DNA from: Mesostigma viride
Lineage: Eukaryota; Streptophyta; Mesostigmatophyceae; Mesostigmatales; Mesostigmataceae
Assembly (NCBI GenBank): GCA_009746045.1
Contig: RPFO01000258.1
Location: 82,501-146,500 of the forward strand
Length of the DNA: 64,000 nt
Direction of reading: 5' to 3'
The notes under the pieces are model-generated. The model was not told the origin of the DNA. It made no database searches and worked only from the letters and a program-made list of their open reading frames with translations. The position numbers and the translations under genes were made by a program. Positions 41,701 through 53,832 of the stretch are shown here, in pieces. Position 1 is the stretch's first letter. Each line of letters begins with the position of its first letter.

Positions 41701-43297
41701 GTTGATAGCGGGTAAAACGCGACCAGGGGAAGATTGAGAGACCGTTTGTAAGAGAAGGTGCTATTTTACTTTTCCTTAAACAAGGTAGTAGGAATTAAGG
41801 GTAAAAGAACCAAAGTCAATACAAGGACGCTATCTGGGATACGAGTAGTAGACGTAGGATACTGGTTGGGGAAACATGCCACGGGTGGTAGAGTGGGGAG
41901 GCATTGCAAGGGTAGACGCTACCTTACTAGGCAGGGCGAGGGTAGTCGGGGGATGGGCAGGAGGACGTATCACAACCCAACCACAACTACAAGTAGGTAG
42001 GGAATCCGTCTCTAGTAATAGTAATAATGATGATGATAATAATAATAATAGTAGCACCAGGTTTATACTACCTAGGGAGGCAAATCTAGGAACTGCAAGA
42101 GGTTCCCCTAGAAAAGGACCATGACAGACGCGATCAAAGAAAGGAAGAAGCAACTAACAAAAGCGTCAGAAAATAAAAACCATGGTATATAACGCAGGAC
42201 GCACCACTGATATGGGAGTCGTTGAAAGATGGCGCCCACATGGTCGTCGATGACCAACGCCGTAGCCAAGGAACTCCTGCTGTGGGGTACAATACAAACC
42301 ACAGGGGTCTAAACATAGGCATATACATCCAAGCGTAAAAGAGAGTGGAAGGCGATGAACAACGTACTAGCATCGGCGACTAGCCGAATCTATTCCTATG
42401 CAAGGTATACAAGTACTAGCACTGCGTGCTGGCCGACTTTACTCCTAATGAACGCATAGGAGGCACATGAGGTGGAGGAGGCGTCGAGATTTCATTGAGT
42501 GTAGGGGAAAACTTTAATTTCCTTTCCTCCCCCCCACAAAGCATCTAAGATGCTTGCCAAGAGCTGACGAGCATATAGGCACAAACCCAAACGCGGGGCG
42601 TACGGGAATGTATGAATAAGAGGTGACTAAAGATAGGAATGTAATCCTTTATCTGTACCAGAGTGAGAAAAGTGTGTTCCACAAGCCGGGAACATAAGAC
42701 AGAGCTATCAAGCAAGGCTGACAACATTAATGTAAATAGTCATTGAGCTTCATACGGTAGGGGTAGACGATGACTGACGAACCCCACGAGGGATCTCAAC
42801 TTGGGGTCGTGTATGATAGACAGTAGAATTTAATGAAGATACATTCCAGTTAGCATTCATACATTAATAGGATAAAGAATCGCAGCCAGGTACAAAAGGT
42901 GTAGAAAACAAGGACGCTAATCGTCCCACTACATGTGCCAAGACAGCACCCAGCAAACCGATGATAAGTAGGCCAACACCGGACCAGCAACCCTACTGGT
43001 GCCGGAACTGAAACAGCAACCATTATTATGCAAAATGCGTAGGATCTAAGGACAGAATAGGTAATATGTCTATCTATGCACACAGCCCGCGGCGATCAAG
43101 TCTAACTTCGTCTAGAAGGTGTCCTGGACTGCAGGCAGCACGGTATCTAGGCGTCTAACAGGCGACTCGACCATTACCTGTTAAATTGTCGTCATCATTG
43201 CAGGCAGCGCCGTCTAGGTCGCGGGGTGCCAACGCCGTGTATAGATTGTTATGGAGAGCTTTGTCGGGGTTCCCTAAACTAACTCCTCGATTACCAT

Positions 43298-43924
43298 TGT
43301 TACGACCCGGTTCTTCTACTCTACCTCGACCCCAGGATCTAACCTATCCTAGACTAACTAACCCGGTAGAAGAAGGAACCCAGTTCTGCATTTTGAAAGA
43401 TCGTTGAACTCCCGACTCTAATGCTTTCCGATAATTGTTTCCATACTGAGCCATTGACACATTTACTTAGACTTAACTGGCAATAACGTACATCCATGGT
43501 TCGACTAGCTGTAACAAGCCATATCAAAGGTCGAACTCTCAACACAAGGAAATTGCAACACCTAAATTGGCCGACAACGTCGTGCGTGCTCGGGCCACAC
43601 ATGGCCCTCGCCCGTACGATCACGGACAGGGTAGATCTATGCAGGACAACATTCTATTGCCCCGTAGAGAGGGCGCTGGTCCAGAACACACAGAGCGCCA
43701 ACGGTCCAGGCCATAAAGTACGCAGCGCGGCGCGACTGCACCGGCCCACAGCACTGAACAATTGATACGTAACTGGACCGACTAATAAAAAGGGTCCTAA
43801 CCACACGTAAACGTAGGAAGGACAACAGTCGTAACCACGGACTGTTCCGGAATAGCTGAGGCCACCAATAACGTAAGGCCTGAATTTACGGCCGTAGTAA
43901 CACAGTTTGTTACGCGCCGTAACA
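43298..43924 (-). repeat. 5' LTR (element orientation)
   Basis: 627 bp, same ends as the partner LTR; followed on the plus strand by the CACCC target duplication. Confidence 0.95.
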
Positions 43925-43929
43925 CACCC

Positions 43930-44000
43930 ACCCGCCATGGTTAATATGTGCTACATGATCTCCCAACGGAGGCATGTTATAATTTAATTTAATTTAGTCA
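43930..44000 (+). mobile_element. 3' end of the third LINE, separated by the LTR element
   Basis: ATATGTGCTACATGATCTCC and CAACGGAGG, then ATGTTATAATTTAATTTAATT. Near-identical to the terminus of the ORF1-only insertion at 26460-26512. Confidence 0.65.
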
Positions 44001-44411
44001 TAGTAATGAAATTATCCTGATAAACATTCATGTTGACTGCATGGCAGTTTTCTTTGTGTTGCACCATTTTCTCTGCATGACATGCACCTGCAGACCAGTC
44101 TGCTGTTAGCTAGCTGTTCATGCACGCAAGAAAAGGCGCAAAGAGCGTAAGCCATCCGTGCACGTTAGACTATATAGATCTACTAGCTACCAGCAAAGGG
44201 ATGGATTAGAAGTGTTCTAGTACCGGCTCAAGTGCATGCAGGGACCCCATGCATGGGTGCATATTAATTTCTCGTGGGTTCTTCTTCTTTTCGGGGTTTT
44301 CCTTGTGTTGCATGCCCATTTCACCTCCGTAATTTATCATTCTCAATGAATATATATTCATGCATGGTGAGAATGATAATTTACGGATCGATATGTGAGA
44401 TTAATTGGCAC
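44001..44411. other. Spacer with a 60-bp hairpin
   Basis: 44327-44386 forms an inverted repeat: CCGTAATTTATCATTCTCA pairs with TGAGAATGATAATTTACGG (one mismatch) around a self-complementary ATGAATATATATTCAT. No gene recognised. Confidence 0.6.
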
Positions 44412-44679
44412 CCGGGTTGGGTCAGACGGCACCCTCCTGCGTTTCCGACGCGTCCACCCGACGCCGTTTCGCGGCCTCAAGTTTCCGACGCGTCCAGACG
44501 CCGCCGACGGCGACACGGCCGCGTGGGCCTGGAGCCCTGGACCCTGGAGCTGCAGTATACAGTGTAATGGCTGATGACGGGCGCGGCGCTCCATGTTGCG
44601 AACTACTGTTAATCCACTCACGGTCCTAAATTTAGGACTTTGTCCTAAATTGTCCTAGAGGTCACTATAACCGAGGTAC

Positions 44680-44820
44680 CGGGGGGGGGGGTCACTATAT
44701 GGACCGTACCCCATGTGGACCGTACCCGGCATGATGTACCCGACCCGTGGTACCGGCACATGGTACCCGGATTCCGTACCCGGGTACCGGGTATAATGGC
44801 GGGAAAGTAGGTACCTCGGC
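44680..44820. repeat. Cluster of GTACC/GGTAC motifs
   Basis: About a dozen GTACC or GGTACC occurrences in 140 bp (for example GGTACCCGG and GTACCCGGGTACC). The function is unknown. Confidence 0.6.
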
Positions 44821-45954
44821 CAAAAATATAAACGATTTTGGAGCGAAAAAGTGGGTGCGGGAATGCTCTGAGGTGGATATGGCGACCTGACAATCGTGGC
44901 CGGCGTTTTCACGTGCGTTTATCATTTCGGGCGCCCAGTAGCAAAAACGAAAGGTCGTTAGTTATGCTTAAAGGCTGTGAAATTTTCTGCGCAAGTTTTT
45001 ATGTGTAGCGCTGTATAGCACAGCGGCACAACACAAATGGGTCGCAGATCGCCTGCTCGCGGAGGGTTGATTTTGGCACAAACATGTTAGTGTATTAGCA
45101 ATGGTGGTGCGAATCAAGCCAGGAAATTTTTGTGGACGATTTTGATTATAGTCTGGAGTTTATAAACGGAGTATTTGACATGGGAGCGCCTGGGCCGTGA
45201 TATTCTTGCCCGATTTCCATTGTCGACCATGTTTTAGGGACGTTCAGGCTGGGCAGCGAGCGCACCTTATAGGTCTTCACTTTCGGTATTTCTTGGACCT
45301 AGAACGCAGCACAAGCGTGGTTTATATCATTTTCGAACCGGTTGGCCAGCTTTGGTGCGCTCAGCTCTCGGAAAGCTGACCTCGCTGCGGATTTCAGCGA
45401 CTTTTTTGCAACCATCTGGAATGAGGCGACGTAAGTAGCAGGTACGTGCCGGGGTGCCCTAGATCATGAGTGTAACTGGCAACGCTGTCGTGGTGTTTTG
45501 AGTCAGTAAGCTATGCCTAAAAAGAGGGGACGCTCTCTGTGCACATAACTGTCACACATATAGTTGGTTTACGTCATACAATTTTTTACGTCTCTATCTT
45601 CGTCGTCCGCTGCAGCTAAAACACACATGCGTAAGAGCAGTTTTACTCATGTGTGAGTTATAAACCATGGTCCTATGACCTGCAGTCGTTCAGGGTGTTC
45701 TCAGACAGTATATACAGTATGGTTTACGTGTTACATGCACCCTGAATTCGCTCACAAAGCGTTGCATGTTAGCACAACGTTGTTCTGTAACTTGATTTGG
45801 CTGCATTCATGTGTTAGTTGCAATGCAAATGCAATGTTTTTTCATCGCTGGGTGGTGGCCAGCATGTCCGTGATGTCCACATCAATCCAAAAACGCGTTT
45901 TGGTTCCCTGGTAATTATTTCAAGATAGGCTAATAGTCAGTTTGGCCTCAAATT
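44821..45954. other. Unassigned sequence
   Basis: No gene or repeat recognised in this stretch on either strand. Confidence 0.3.
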
Positions 45955-46830
45955 TGGCACCAAGGTACCTAATCAGATATCTTATGATGCCATGTGGTCA
46001 AAAAATTTTTTGGGAGTCGGCACCATGGTAACATGGTGACATTTGCTAGCATAAAATACCGCACTTTTAGCACTTTCTGGCATGCATGCCTATATGAATG
46101 ACACTAAATGAACTCAGTTGGGGCTATAACTTTGCACATGTTATAAACACATCCCATGCAGCATGCCCACAAAGTTTCAGGCTGGTTGGATCACAAAATG
46201 GTGACAGATGCTAGCATAAATACCCCCAAAATGCAGTTTTTCAGGGTTTTCCAAGGGTTTCATCACACATATGCATATATAATGACACCAAATGAACTCA
46301 GTTGGGCGTGGAACTTTGCATATGTTCTAAACACATCCCATGCAGCATGCCCACAAAGTTTCAGGCTGGTTGGATGACAAATTGGTGACAGATGCTAGCA
46401 TAAACACCACAAAAATGCAGTTTTTCAGGGTTTTCCAAGGGTTTCATCACACATTTGCATATATAATGACATCAAATGAACTCAGTTGGACCTAGGACTT
46501 GGCACATGTTCGAAACACATCCCATGCAGCCTGCCCACAAAGCTTCACTATTCTGGTTGGATGACAAACTGGTGACAAATGCTAGCATAAATACCACAAA
46601 AATGCAGTTTTTCATGGTTTTTCAAGGGTTTCATCACACATGTGCATATATAATGACATCAAATGAACTCAGTTGGACCTGGAACTTGGCACATGTTCGA
46701 AACACATCCCATGCAGCCTGCCCACAAAGCTTCAGGCTGGTTGGATGACAAATTGGTGACAGATGCTAGCATAAATACCACAGAAAAAGCAGCTTTCTAT
46801 TGTTCTCAGTACAAGGGTTTCATGGCAATC
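45955..46830 (+). repeat. ~185-bp satellite, about five units
   Basis: AATGAACTCAGTTGG recurs at 46107, 46291, 46475 and 46662 (periods 184, 184, 187). A more diverged unit precedes them. Units share CATCCCATGCAGC, CCCACAAAG and ATGCTAGCATAAA. The periods are not all multiples of three, so long open frames through it are probably not coding. Confidence 0.9.
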
Positions 46831-47249
46831 ATTCCACCTTGGTGTACAGAAGGTTCCAAACAACACATCATTACATTATGCATCATATTTACAATGCAGG
46901 AAGGCATACTTGGGGGCACATGCCTATAGTACAATGCATTAATAACACAGCTCTAGCCAGCTAGCTAGCTATATAGTGGCTAATGCCACACCCGGGGGCA
47001 CGTTCTCACGGCCCTGCTGCATCCTTTTCCTTTTCTTCTTCTCTGCATCTGACAGGGGCCTGCCCCCATCTTCTCATCCACCAGCCTGGTGAGCACCCTG
47101 ACGTTGGTGACTTGCGTCCGCTACCCTACCCCATGGCACGCTTGGCCTTACGCTTGGTGAAGGTGGAGGGGTGGGTGCGACAGTTGGTCTGGGTTTTCAT
47201 CACCCCCTTCCTCCAGTGCATGCGTGTGCTCCAACGCCTAAGCAGAGAA

Positions 47250-47598
<349 letters not shown>

Positions 47599-48502
47599 AT
47601 ACCCTCCCTCCCTCCCTCCCTCCCTCCCTCCCTCCCTCCCTCCCTCCCTCCCTCCCTCCCTCCCTCCCTCCCTCCCTCCCTCCCTCCCTCCCCCTCCCTC
47701 CCTCCTCCCTCCCTCCCTCCCTCCCCTCCCTCCCTCCCTCCCTCCCTCCCTCCCTCCCTCCTCCCTCCTCCCTCCCTCCCTCCCTCCCTCCCCCTCCTCC
47801 CTCCCTCCCTCCCTCCCTCCCTCCCTCCCTCCCTCCCTCCCTCCCTCCTCTCCCTCCCTCCCTCCCTCCCTCCCTCCCTCCCTCCCTCCTCCCTCCCTCC
47901 CTCCCTCCCTCCTCCCCCTCCCTCCCTCCCTCCCTCCCTCCCTCCCTCCCCCTCCCTCCCTCCCTCCCTCCCTCCTCCCTCCCTCCCTCCCTCCCTCCCT
48001 CCCTCCCTCCCTCCCTCCCTCCCTCCCTCCTCCCTCCCTCCCTCCCTCCCTCCTCCCTCCCTCCCCTCCCTCCCTCCCTCCTCCCTCCCTCCCTCCCTCC
48101 CTCCCTCCCTCCCTCCTCCCTCCCTCCCTCCCTCCCTCCCTCCCTCCTCCCTCCCTCCCTCCCTCCCTCCCTCCCTCGATCCTCCCCCTCCCTCCCTCCC
48201 TCCCTCCCTCCCTCCCTCCCTCCCTCCTCCCTCCCTCCCTCCCTCCCTCCCTCCCTCCCTCTCTCCCTCCCTCCCTCCCTCCTCCCTCCCTCCCTCCCTC
48301 CCTCCCTCCCTCCCTCCCTCCCTCCCTCCCTCCCTCCCTCCCTCCCTCCTCCCTCCCTCCCTCCCTCCCTCCTCCCTCCCTCCCTCCCTCCCTCCCTCCC
48401 TCCCTCCCTCCCTCCCCCTCCCTCCCTCCCTCCCTCCCTCCCTCCCTCCCTCCCTCCCTCCCTCCCTCCCTCCCTCCCTCCCTCCCTCCCCCCCTCCCTC
48501 AT
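47599..48502 (+). repeat. (CCCT)n polypyrimidine array, 0.9 kb
   Basis: CCCT units with CCT slips, the strand complement of the GGAG array at 11206-12378. The G-quadruplex potential is on the minus strand. Open frames are artefacts. Confidence 0.95.
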
Positions 48503-48524
48503 TCATACACCCGTTCATTCATGC

Positions 48525-48784
48525 ATGCAGCCGCTCATCATTAACACGCCTCCGTTGGGAAACTCACGGGGTATGAACTATGAAACGGGCGGTAAGAAAG
48601 GAAGAAGGAGCCGCCTCCCCAACATGCCGCCCGGCAAAGGCAGCGATGGGCCGTCCAGGAGGGAAACACTGCGCTTTGCCTTGTACGCCGGGGTGCGCAG
48701 GCGACGTGCGGGCACTATCGCGTGTAAATTTGCCTGCCCGCCCCAGTCCTTCTCGGAACGCCTCCCCAGAGCATGCCGTCATGG
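48525..48784 (+). CDS. Possible coding exon, unidentified
   Basis: An open frame starts [20 protein letters not shown] right after the array, and stays open to a GTAAGA donor-like site at 48784/48785. An earlier GTAAG (about 48592) could be the real donor. No domain recognised. Its 3' end lies close to a minus-strand candidate exon. Confidence 0.2.
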
Positions 48785-48837
48785 TAAGAGCTCTTTTCGC
48801 CCGTCGCCGGAAGCTTAAACCACAAGAATACGCCGGT

Positions 48838-49240
48838 TAATGACCAGAAAATGGGGGGTTGTCGACGTTATAAACCAGTAGCTGTGGTTTTTCCCGCACC
48901 CCGAGCACACTCCGGACGGGGCCAGCAAGCCCCGCCCGCAGGATAAACACCGGGCGATGTTGCTGCGCCCAAGCGAAGTCATATAGCTGCAAGAAAAGAC
49001 GTAAAAGCGATTAAAAGCACGACATGCAGTGTTGCCCCTGTCAGCGCTCCTATAATTCTCACTTTTTCGCGGAAGGGGCGTAAAAATCGGAAACGCAAAA
49101 TTAAGGGAAATCCTACGCTGGGTTTCTTTGAAATGATGTAAGGAACTGGTAGAACGTGTTCGCTTCCACCGTCAAGTAGTTTGGGCAACGAGACCTTACC
49201 TTAAAGATGCACGGGGCTGGTCGGACGGCGAGCAAAAACT
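48838..49240 (-). CDS. Possible 3'-terminal exons of an unidentified minus-strand gene
   Basis: A 150-nt exon (48987-48838) follows a TTTTCTTGCAG acceptor and reads LYDFAWAQQHRPVFILRAGL through KPQLLVYNVDNPPF to a stop. An upstream segment ending at 49200 with a GTAAGG donor reads QLAQFLLAVRPAPCIFK in the matching phase. The composition is protein-like. I do not recognise the family, and the 5' end is unclear. Confidence 0.35.
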
Positions 49241-50243
49241 GCGCCAACTGCGTGCTTGTCCTCGTTCACACCCAATACAGCAGCGTTTCGCGAGTTTTTT
49301 TTTGAATATTATTTTTCCCTATGACAATGCCGTTCGAACAAGCGAAATCCGGTACACAATGGCTTCGTATTCCGTGAGCAATAAATTTTCAGCTACCATA
49401 GCCGTGCACACCGAATTTCAGTCAACATTGCACGCGCGCACCGAATTTCGTCAACTTTCGCGCGGGAATCACCAGGGAACCTACCGGCGCTGCGCCGGAT
49501 TGATGTGTCAAAGAAGGTTTGGCATATGCTTAAAGTTTACCGCAAGGGGTGGGCCATGTTCAAGCCGGGCAACCTCAGCAACCATGCAACCGTATATTGC
49601 ATTACCTGCACCATCTGTGACACCGTTGAGCACGCGTATATATAATAGAGGCAGCCACAGCAGGGTATGGCCTTGTTATACGCTGCCCCGCCATCCCAAG
49701 GCCTCGTAGGGTCCCCTAGCGCTTGTAAGATGCTCAAGGGACCGTGTGGATAGCATGGTCATGCGTTGACACTAATTGGTCCTATTGGTCCTAAATTCTC
49801 ATTTTGACCAAATTCGCGGTTTGAGGCCTGCCATGGGCCAGGGTCCATTCAGGCACTAAATGTAATTATTTGAACCCAGGTTTTTGATAGAAACTAAAAA
49901 AGTGTGTTATCTGTCATGGGCATGAATGCCAGGGTCAAATTTTAATGTTTGCATGTATATATTTTAATTCCAAGTGGTCCTAAATTTAGGACTTTTTCTG
50001 GGAAAACTAACCTACGCATCCAAGAACCGCCCATAGTTGTCTCACTTAGTAGAATTGCGGGTCGGTCATATCATTGCCTCATTGGTCGATACTAGGGCAC
50101 AGTATGCACGCCACCTGACACTGGCAAGGTTCCACTCTGGCCGTCGGTTTCGCCATCGGATTCCCCCCCTGAGTTTCCGACGTCGGTTCCCCCCCCTGAG
50201 TTTCCGACGTTTCAGACGTCTGACCCAACCCGGATTGCATGGC
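49241..50243. other. Unassigned sequence
   Basis: Short open frames only. Contains the GTCCTAAATTTAGGAC palindrome (49977-49992) and two CCCCCCTGAGTTTCCGACG repeats (50164-50209). Confidence 0.3.
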
Positions 50244-51099
50244 ACATGTGCAACTATTATATCAAGGAGACAACCAGCGCAGGCCAGAAATCGGGAGAAT
50301 CCGGACCATGGTAGCTCGAGCCTGCCGTTATCTTGTCCGCGTGTTCAAGTCATTCAGGGTGATGAAGATGAATGGTGATGGAAATGTGTATCCTTGTTGT
50401 GCTTTGAAACTATGGCTGGCTCATTACGTGTAGAGCGACTAGATGACCTAGACGGTGGGGCCGGAAACAGCATGCTTGATCAGGGCGTGTGTTTCGAGCC
50501 TATATAACTGGCCGGGAGTGTCTAGTGGTGAGCACCATTGCTCAGTGCGATCGCGGTCTCCCACCATTTACACAAGGAAATACCCGCAAATGGAAAACCA
50601 CTGAAAAGGACTATAGCTAGTCAGTCATCACGTTAGCCATGCCATGATTCCGAACGTCCAAGAACTGCACACGGTGCAAAGGCAAAAAGCCGGAGGACAG
50701 CACTTTCAAATGGGCGGCAGGAACCAAAAGCCTGCGTATGCCAGAAAACATCGTGTTGCTGCAGCGACGCGACGATGTGGACAACGAATCCAGTGCCAAG
50801 CTCGGAACGGCCGCAAAGGAGATCTGGCATCACAGGGTTCAGATGTGCGGAGATACATTATAATGCTGCGATCCAGTCGGTCCACGACCTGTTTGTAGAG
50901 CTTGTGCCAAGGGGCAGCACCGAACAGATGTGGGTGACGTTGCAAAAAACACTGGACTTGACGGAGCATAATGTCTCGGTCATAGTCTTTGACCAACAAA
51001 CGATGCAAGAGTTCAACAAGAGTCGTGATGAAATCGACACGATAAGAACAAAGACGAGAAAAACGATGTAACTGTGCATGAAACATGTGCAACTATTAT
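50244..51099 (+). mobile_element. Inserted segment with 17-bp direct flanking repeats
   Basis: ACATGTGCAACTATTAT occurs at 50244-50260 and 51083-51099. The 822 bp between hold copy 2 of the 360-bp repeat (start ATCAAGGAGACAACCAGCGC) and then a decayed coding segment. The long direct repeat suggests target-primed insertion. There is no poly(A). Confidence 0.6.
50645..51071 (+). pseudogene. Unidentified protein-coding remnant
   Basis: One frame reads SKNCTRCKGKKPEDSTFKWA and PENIVLLQRRDDVDNES to GDTL. After a one-base shift near 50860 it continues as NAAIQSVHDLFVELVPRGS and NVSVIVFDQQTMQEFNKSRD to a stop at 51069-51071. It carries a CxxC pair at the start. The family is not recognised. Confidence 0.45.
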
Positions 51100-52005
51100 G
51101 TCATAATAAGGAAAACCCCGAAAAGATCGAAGAAGAACCCTAAAGAAAATAATATAGTAATCTGACAAGGGCATGCAAGGATCACGCCAGCTGCACAAGA
51201 TACAACTAAACACCTAAGATACAACTAAACATCGTCGTCAGAAAGCAACAAACGTGAAAACGCTAGCTGCCCAAATCTGAGATTCCGCGGAACACAGAAA
51301 GCCCAGAAAGCTACCAGCAAGGCATTGAACATACAGGACCTTTGGCATGATTTCGCAGCTGTGTGAGTCTCCTGATCCGAAGGCATCTCACTTAACGTTA
51401 ATTTCGAAACAGCCCAACTGTGAAAAACCTCTTTACCGGAGAGGGGTGCCAATATGTCCGATATTGCTGAATCTATCTAGAAGATGACTCACCACTATAT
51501 ACCTAATTAAGTGCGCAGCTAGGAGTACTACGCACGGACCTACGCGATATTCTTTAGTATATCGCCGAACTAACTACATCACAAAACTACGACACACAGC
51601 TACATCGCTGCCGGCCCGGCCACCAGGCCTGCTGGGAGGGATCTAGACTGCATGCGCCATGGCCCTCGCGACATGCAAGTCAGCCCGGGCCGGTGCTCGC
51701 ACATCAGCCACGGTGCGAGTGACCTCGGGCAAGTGACACTGGGCGCTGCAATACGAGGACCACGTGCGGGCAGACCACGGGGCCGGCACATGCAGTCTGA
51801 CCCTCGAGGTCCGTACGTCGAGGCGGTCTTCATGGCGCTGGCAGCACTCGTGGAAAAACTCCGCCGTCTAAGTTGGGGCCCGTGGCCCCGAACTCCTCAA
51901 CAAGGACAAAGGGGATGACCCGGTGGGGCCCCACATTGCCTTAGGGGGCAAACTTGTCGCGCTCAGCCACACTAGTTAGCGGCAGCAGCGCCGGCATCCA
52001 CCCAC
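51100..52005. other. Unassigned sequence
   Basis: No gene recognised. Ends with the first unit of a ~36-bp direct repeat (ACTAGTTAGCGGCAGCAGCG at 51971) whose second unit is the target site of the next element. Confidence 0.35.
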
Positions 52006-52010
52006 ACTAG

Positions 52011-52162
52011 AGTTGTACAAGCTATTGCTTATACTTTTTATGCGCAAACCTTTTAGCTAAGGTTAACGCATATTCTTACATCCTGCGCAGGATGTAAGAA
52101 TATGCGTTAACCTTAGCTAAAAGGTTTGCGCATAAAAAGTATAAGCAGTAGCTTGTACAACT
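52011..52162. repeat. 152-bp near-perfect palindrome
   Basis: 76-nt arms without a spacer, centred between 52086 and 52087 (CATCCTGC/GCAGGATG), with a single mismatched pair (GCTATTGC against GCAGTAGC). Confidence 0.95.
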
Positions 52163-52407
52163 TAAAACCTTTGCGCGTTGGGGCGGAATATTAAGCGGCT
52201 CCCTAACTAGGGTTTACTTCCGCATCGAATTACTAATTCGATATCGAATTACTGATTCGATATTAATCCCGGGAAGGTCCGATATCTACCTCGCTAGGCG
52301 ATTAATTAGGTCCGACCGGTGCCCCGGCGGATCCTCCCAAATAATCCCTACTCGGCACTGGCCCCACGAGGTTTCGAACCCATGACTTCCGCGCCGCGCC
52401 GGTTCTA
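52163..52407 (-). repeat. Spacer with Pol III B-box-like sequence
   Basis: Minus strand reads GGGTTCGAAACCTC (~52365-52378), a near-consensus B box, but the T-arm pairing is weak and no A box is clear. It could be another SINE relic. It also has two TTCGATATCGAATTACT-like repeats. Confidence 0.35.
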
Positions 52408-53355
52408 AGTTGTACAAGCTACTGCTTATACTTTTTATGCGCAAACCTTTTAGCTAAGGTTAACGCATATTCTTACCACATCACCTAAAATCGGTCCGTC
52501 CGGTTACATGAGATCCTGGGAATTTTGGCGCGAACGCGTCGCGTTGAGGACGACGGGACCAGAAAAATTCCACCTCGCATGGCTGTCGACCCTATGTCCG
52601 CCGGAATATCAGTCAAAAGTCAATTATGCATGTTAAGTCGCTGCGATGGATGCAAACGACGCGTAAACTCTCCTGCTTTGCGATGATGCATGGTAGATAT
52701 TATTCGCGTATGTTCATGCGTCAAAATAATTCGCAAACTGAGACGCTGATTTTTTGTGTCGGCCAGATCTGGAATTGGCAGCGAAAATGCATGTTTATTA
52801 ATTGTGGGGGAAACTTTTTTGTTGGAAGCTCACAATTCCCAAAAGGTGGAATCCGAATGGGCTTCAAGTCTACTTTCACGAGCGCTAATCAGTTTTTCGA
52901 GAAACGAATCACATTTTCCAGGCTGTCGCATTACCTGCCGGCAGGTCAGATTTTGCTGTTTTCAGTGACGTTTACGACCGTCCTTGCTTGATGCGTTTCT
53001 TCCTTTTTTTCGGCTCACGGCATGGCGGGGCTTGTTCCAACATGCCTGCGGAGGTGTAAGCTGTGTAGCCATGATTTAAAAGTCACATATTGCTCTCGCG
53101 CCACCATCTGTTACTGCTCGACACTGCAAGAAACACTGGTTGCCTGCTCGCAACGCAAGCACAAGCACGACAACGGTGCCCTAATCCACATCCAGGCGTG
53201 TATTTCCGAGAAAAACTTCAGGCTTTTGTCGCGGCATACCTTCGGTGTTCCAAGCCGTTCACCGCTCCCCGAAATAGTCTTATGACTCGCTTTTATAGCA
53301 TTGTGGGTTCGCGTCCGCCATCTCCGCCGGGTGCTGACACGAGATGTTCGCGCTG

Positions 53356-53832
53356 AACCTGGACTGCAAGGTCGCCCGCTACCGGCTAGCTGTACGTATT
53401 TAGCAAGCTCTGGATGATATTGTCATGGTTTTGGTGCAGGAAGGTGCTGTGGGGGGGTCTATCTCACCTCTTTACCTAGCTTTCCTCCTCCTAGCTTGAC
53501 AGCTAAGTTTGCATCAGGAAGTCATGCTTGTTGACAAAGCTCGATGGATATAAACCTTGGGATGTGCTGTGAAGGTGTTAGCATGCTTGCTTGAAGAATT
53601 GAATGCGTATTTGTGCAAGCCATGGACATTTTTTATTAAGGGCAGTAGGTAGCAGCCACGTTCTTATTCAATTGTGTCAGGACGTCTATGTTGCCTTTAC
53701 TGCACTCTGTCCTAGAGGAGTTTGATGCCACTGTAGATGACTATGACCAGTGGGGTGGTGAGGATGGGCCGGTGTGCTGGGGTGAGCCTGAAGGGCACCT
53801 TGGATCACGTGACCCTTAGGCAATCATGCGAG
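53356..53832 (+). other. Exon-like segments inside the TIR element
   Basis: MFALNLDCKVARYRLA before a GTACGT donor-like site (about 53345-53395), and an acidic stretch LEEFDATVDDYDQWGGEDGP to a stop after a CAG acceptor (about 53680-53820). The link between them is speculative and no family is recognised. Confidence 0.2.

Larger units (their letters stand above)
34848..43924 (-). mobile_element. LTR retrotransposon, 9.1 kb, minus strand, apparently non-autonomous
   Basis: Two near-identical LTRs (34848-35470 and 43298-43924), each TGTTACGAC..CGTAACA, flanked by the 5-bp duplication CACCC (34843-34847 and 43925-43929). A polypurine tract GGGGGGAGG (minus strand of 35471-35479) abuts the 34848 LTR. 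A TGG-starting candidate primer-binding site (ATGGTAATCGAGG, minus strand of ~43285-43297) abuts the 43298 LTR. These fix the orientation as minus. Inside are two diverged gag-like segments, a protease-like remnant and an unassigned ORF. I find no RT, RNase H or integrase motif in about 7.8 kb. The LTRs differ at only a handful of positions, so insertion is recent. Confidence 0.9.

Noticed and set aside
34848-43924. Plus-strand reading of the LTR element
   Set aside because: The polypurine tract, candidate primer site and all gag/protease-like segments read on the minus strand.
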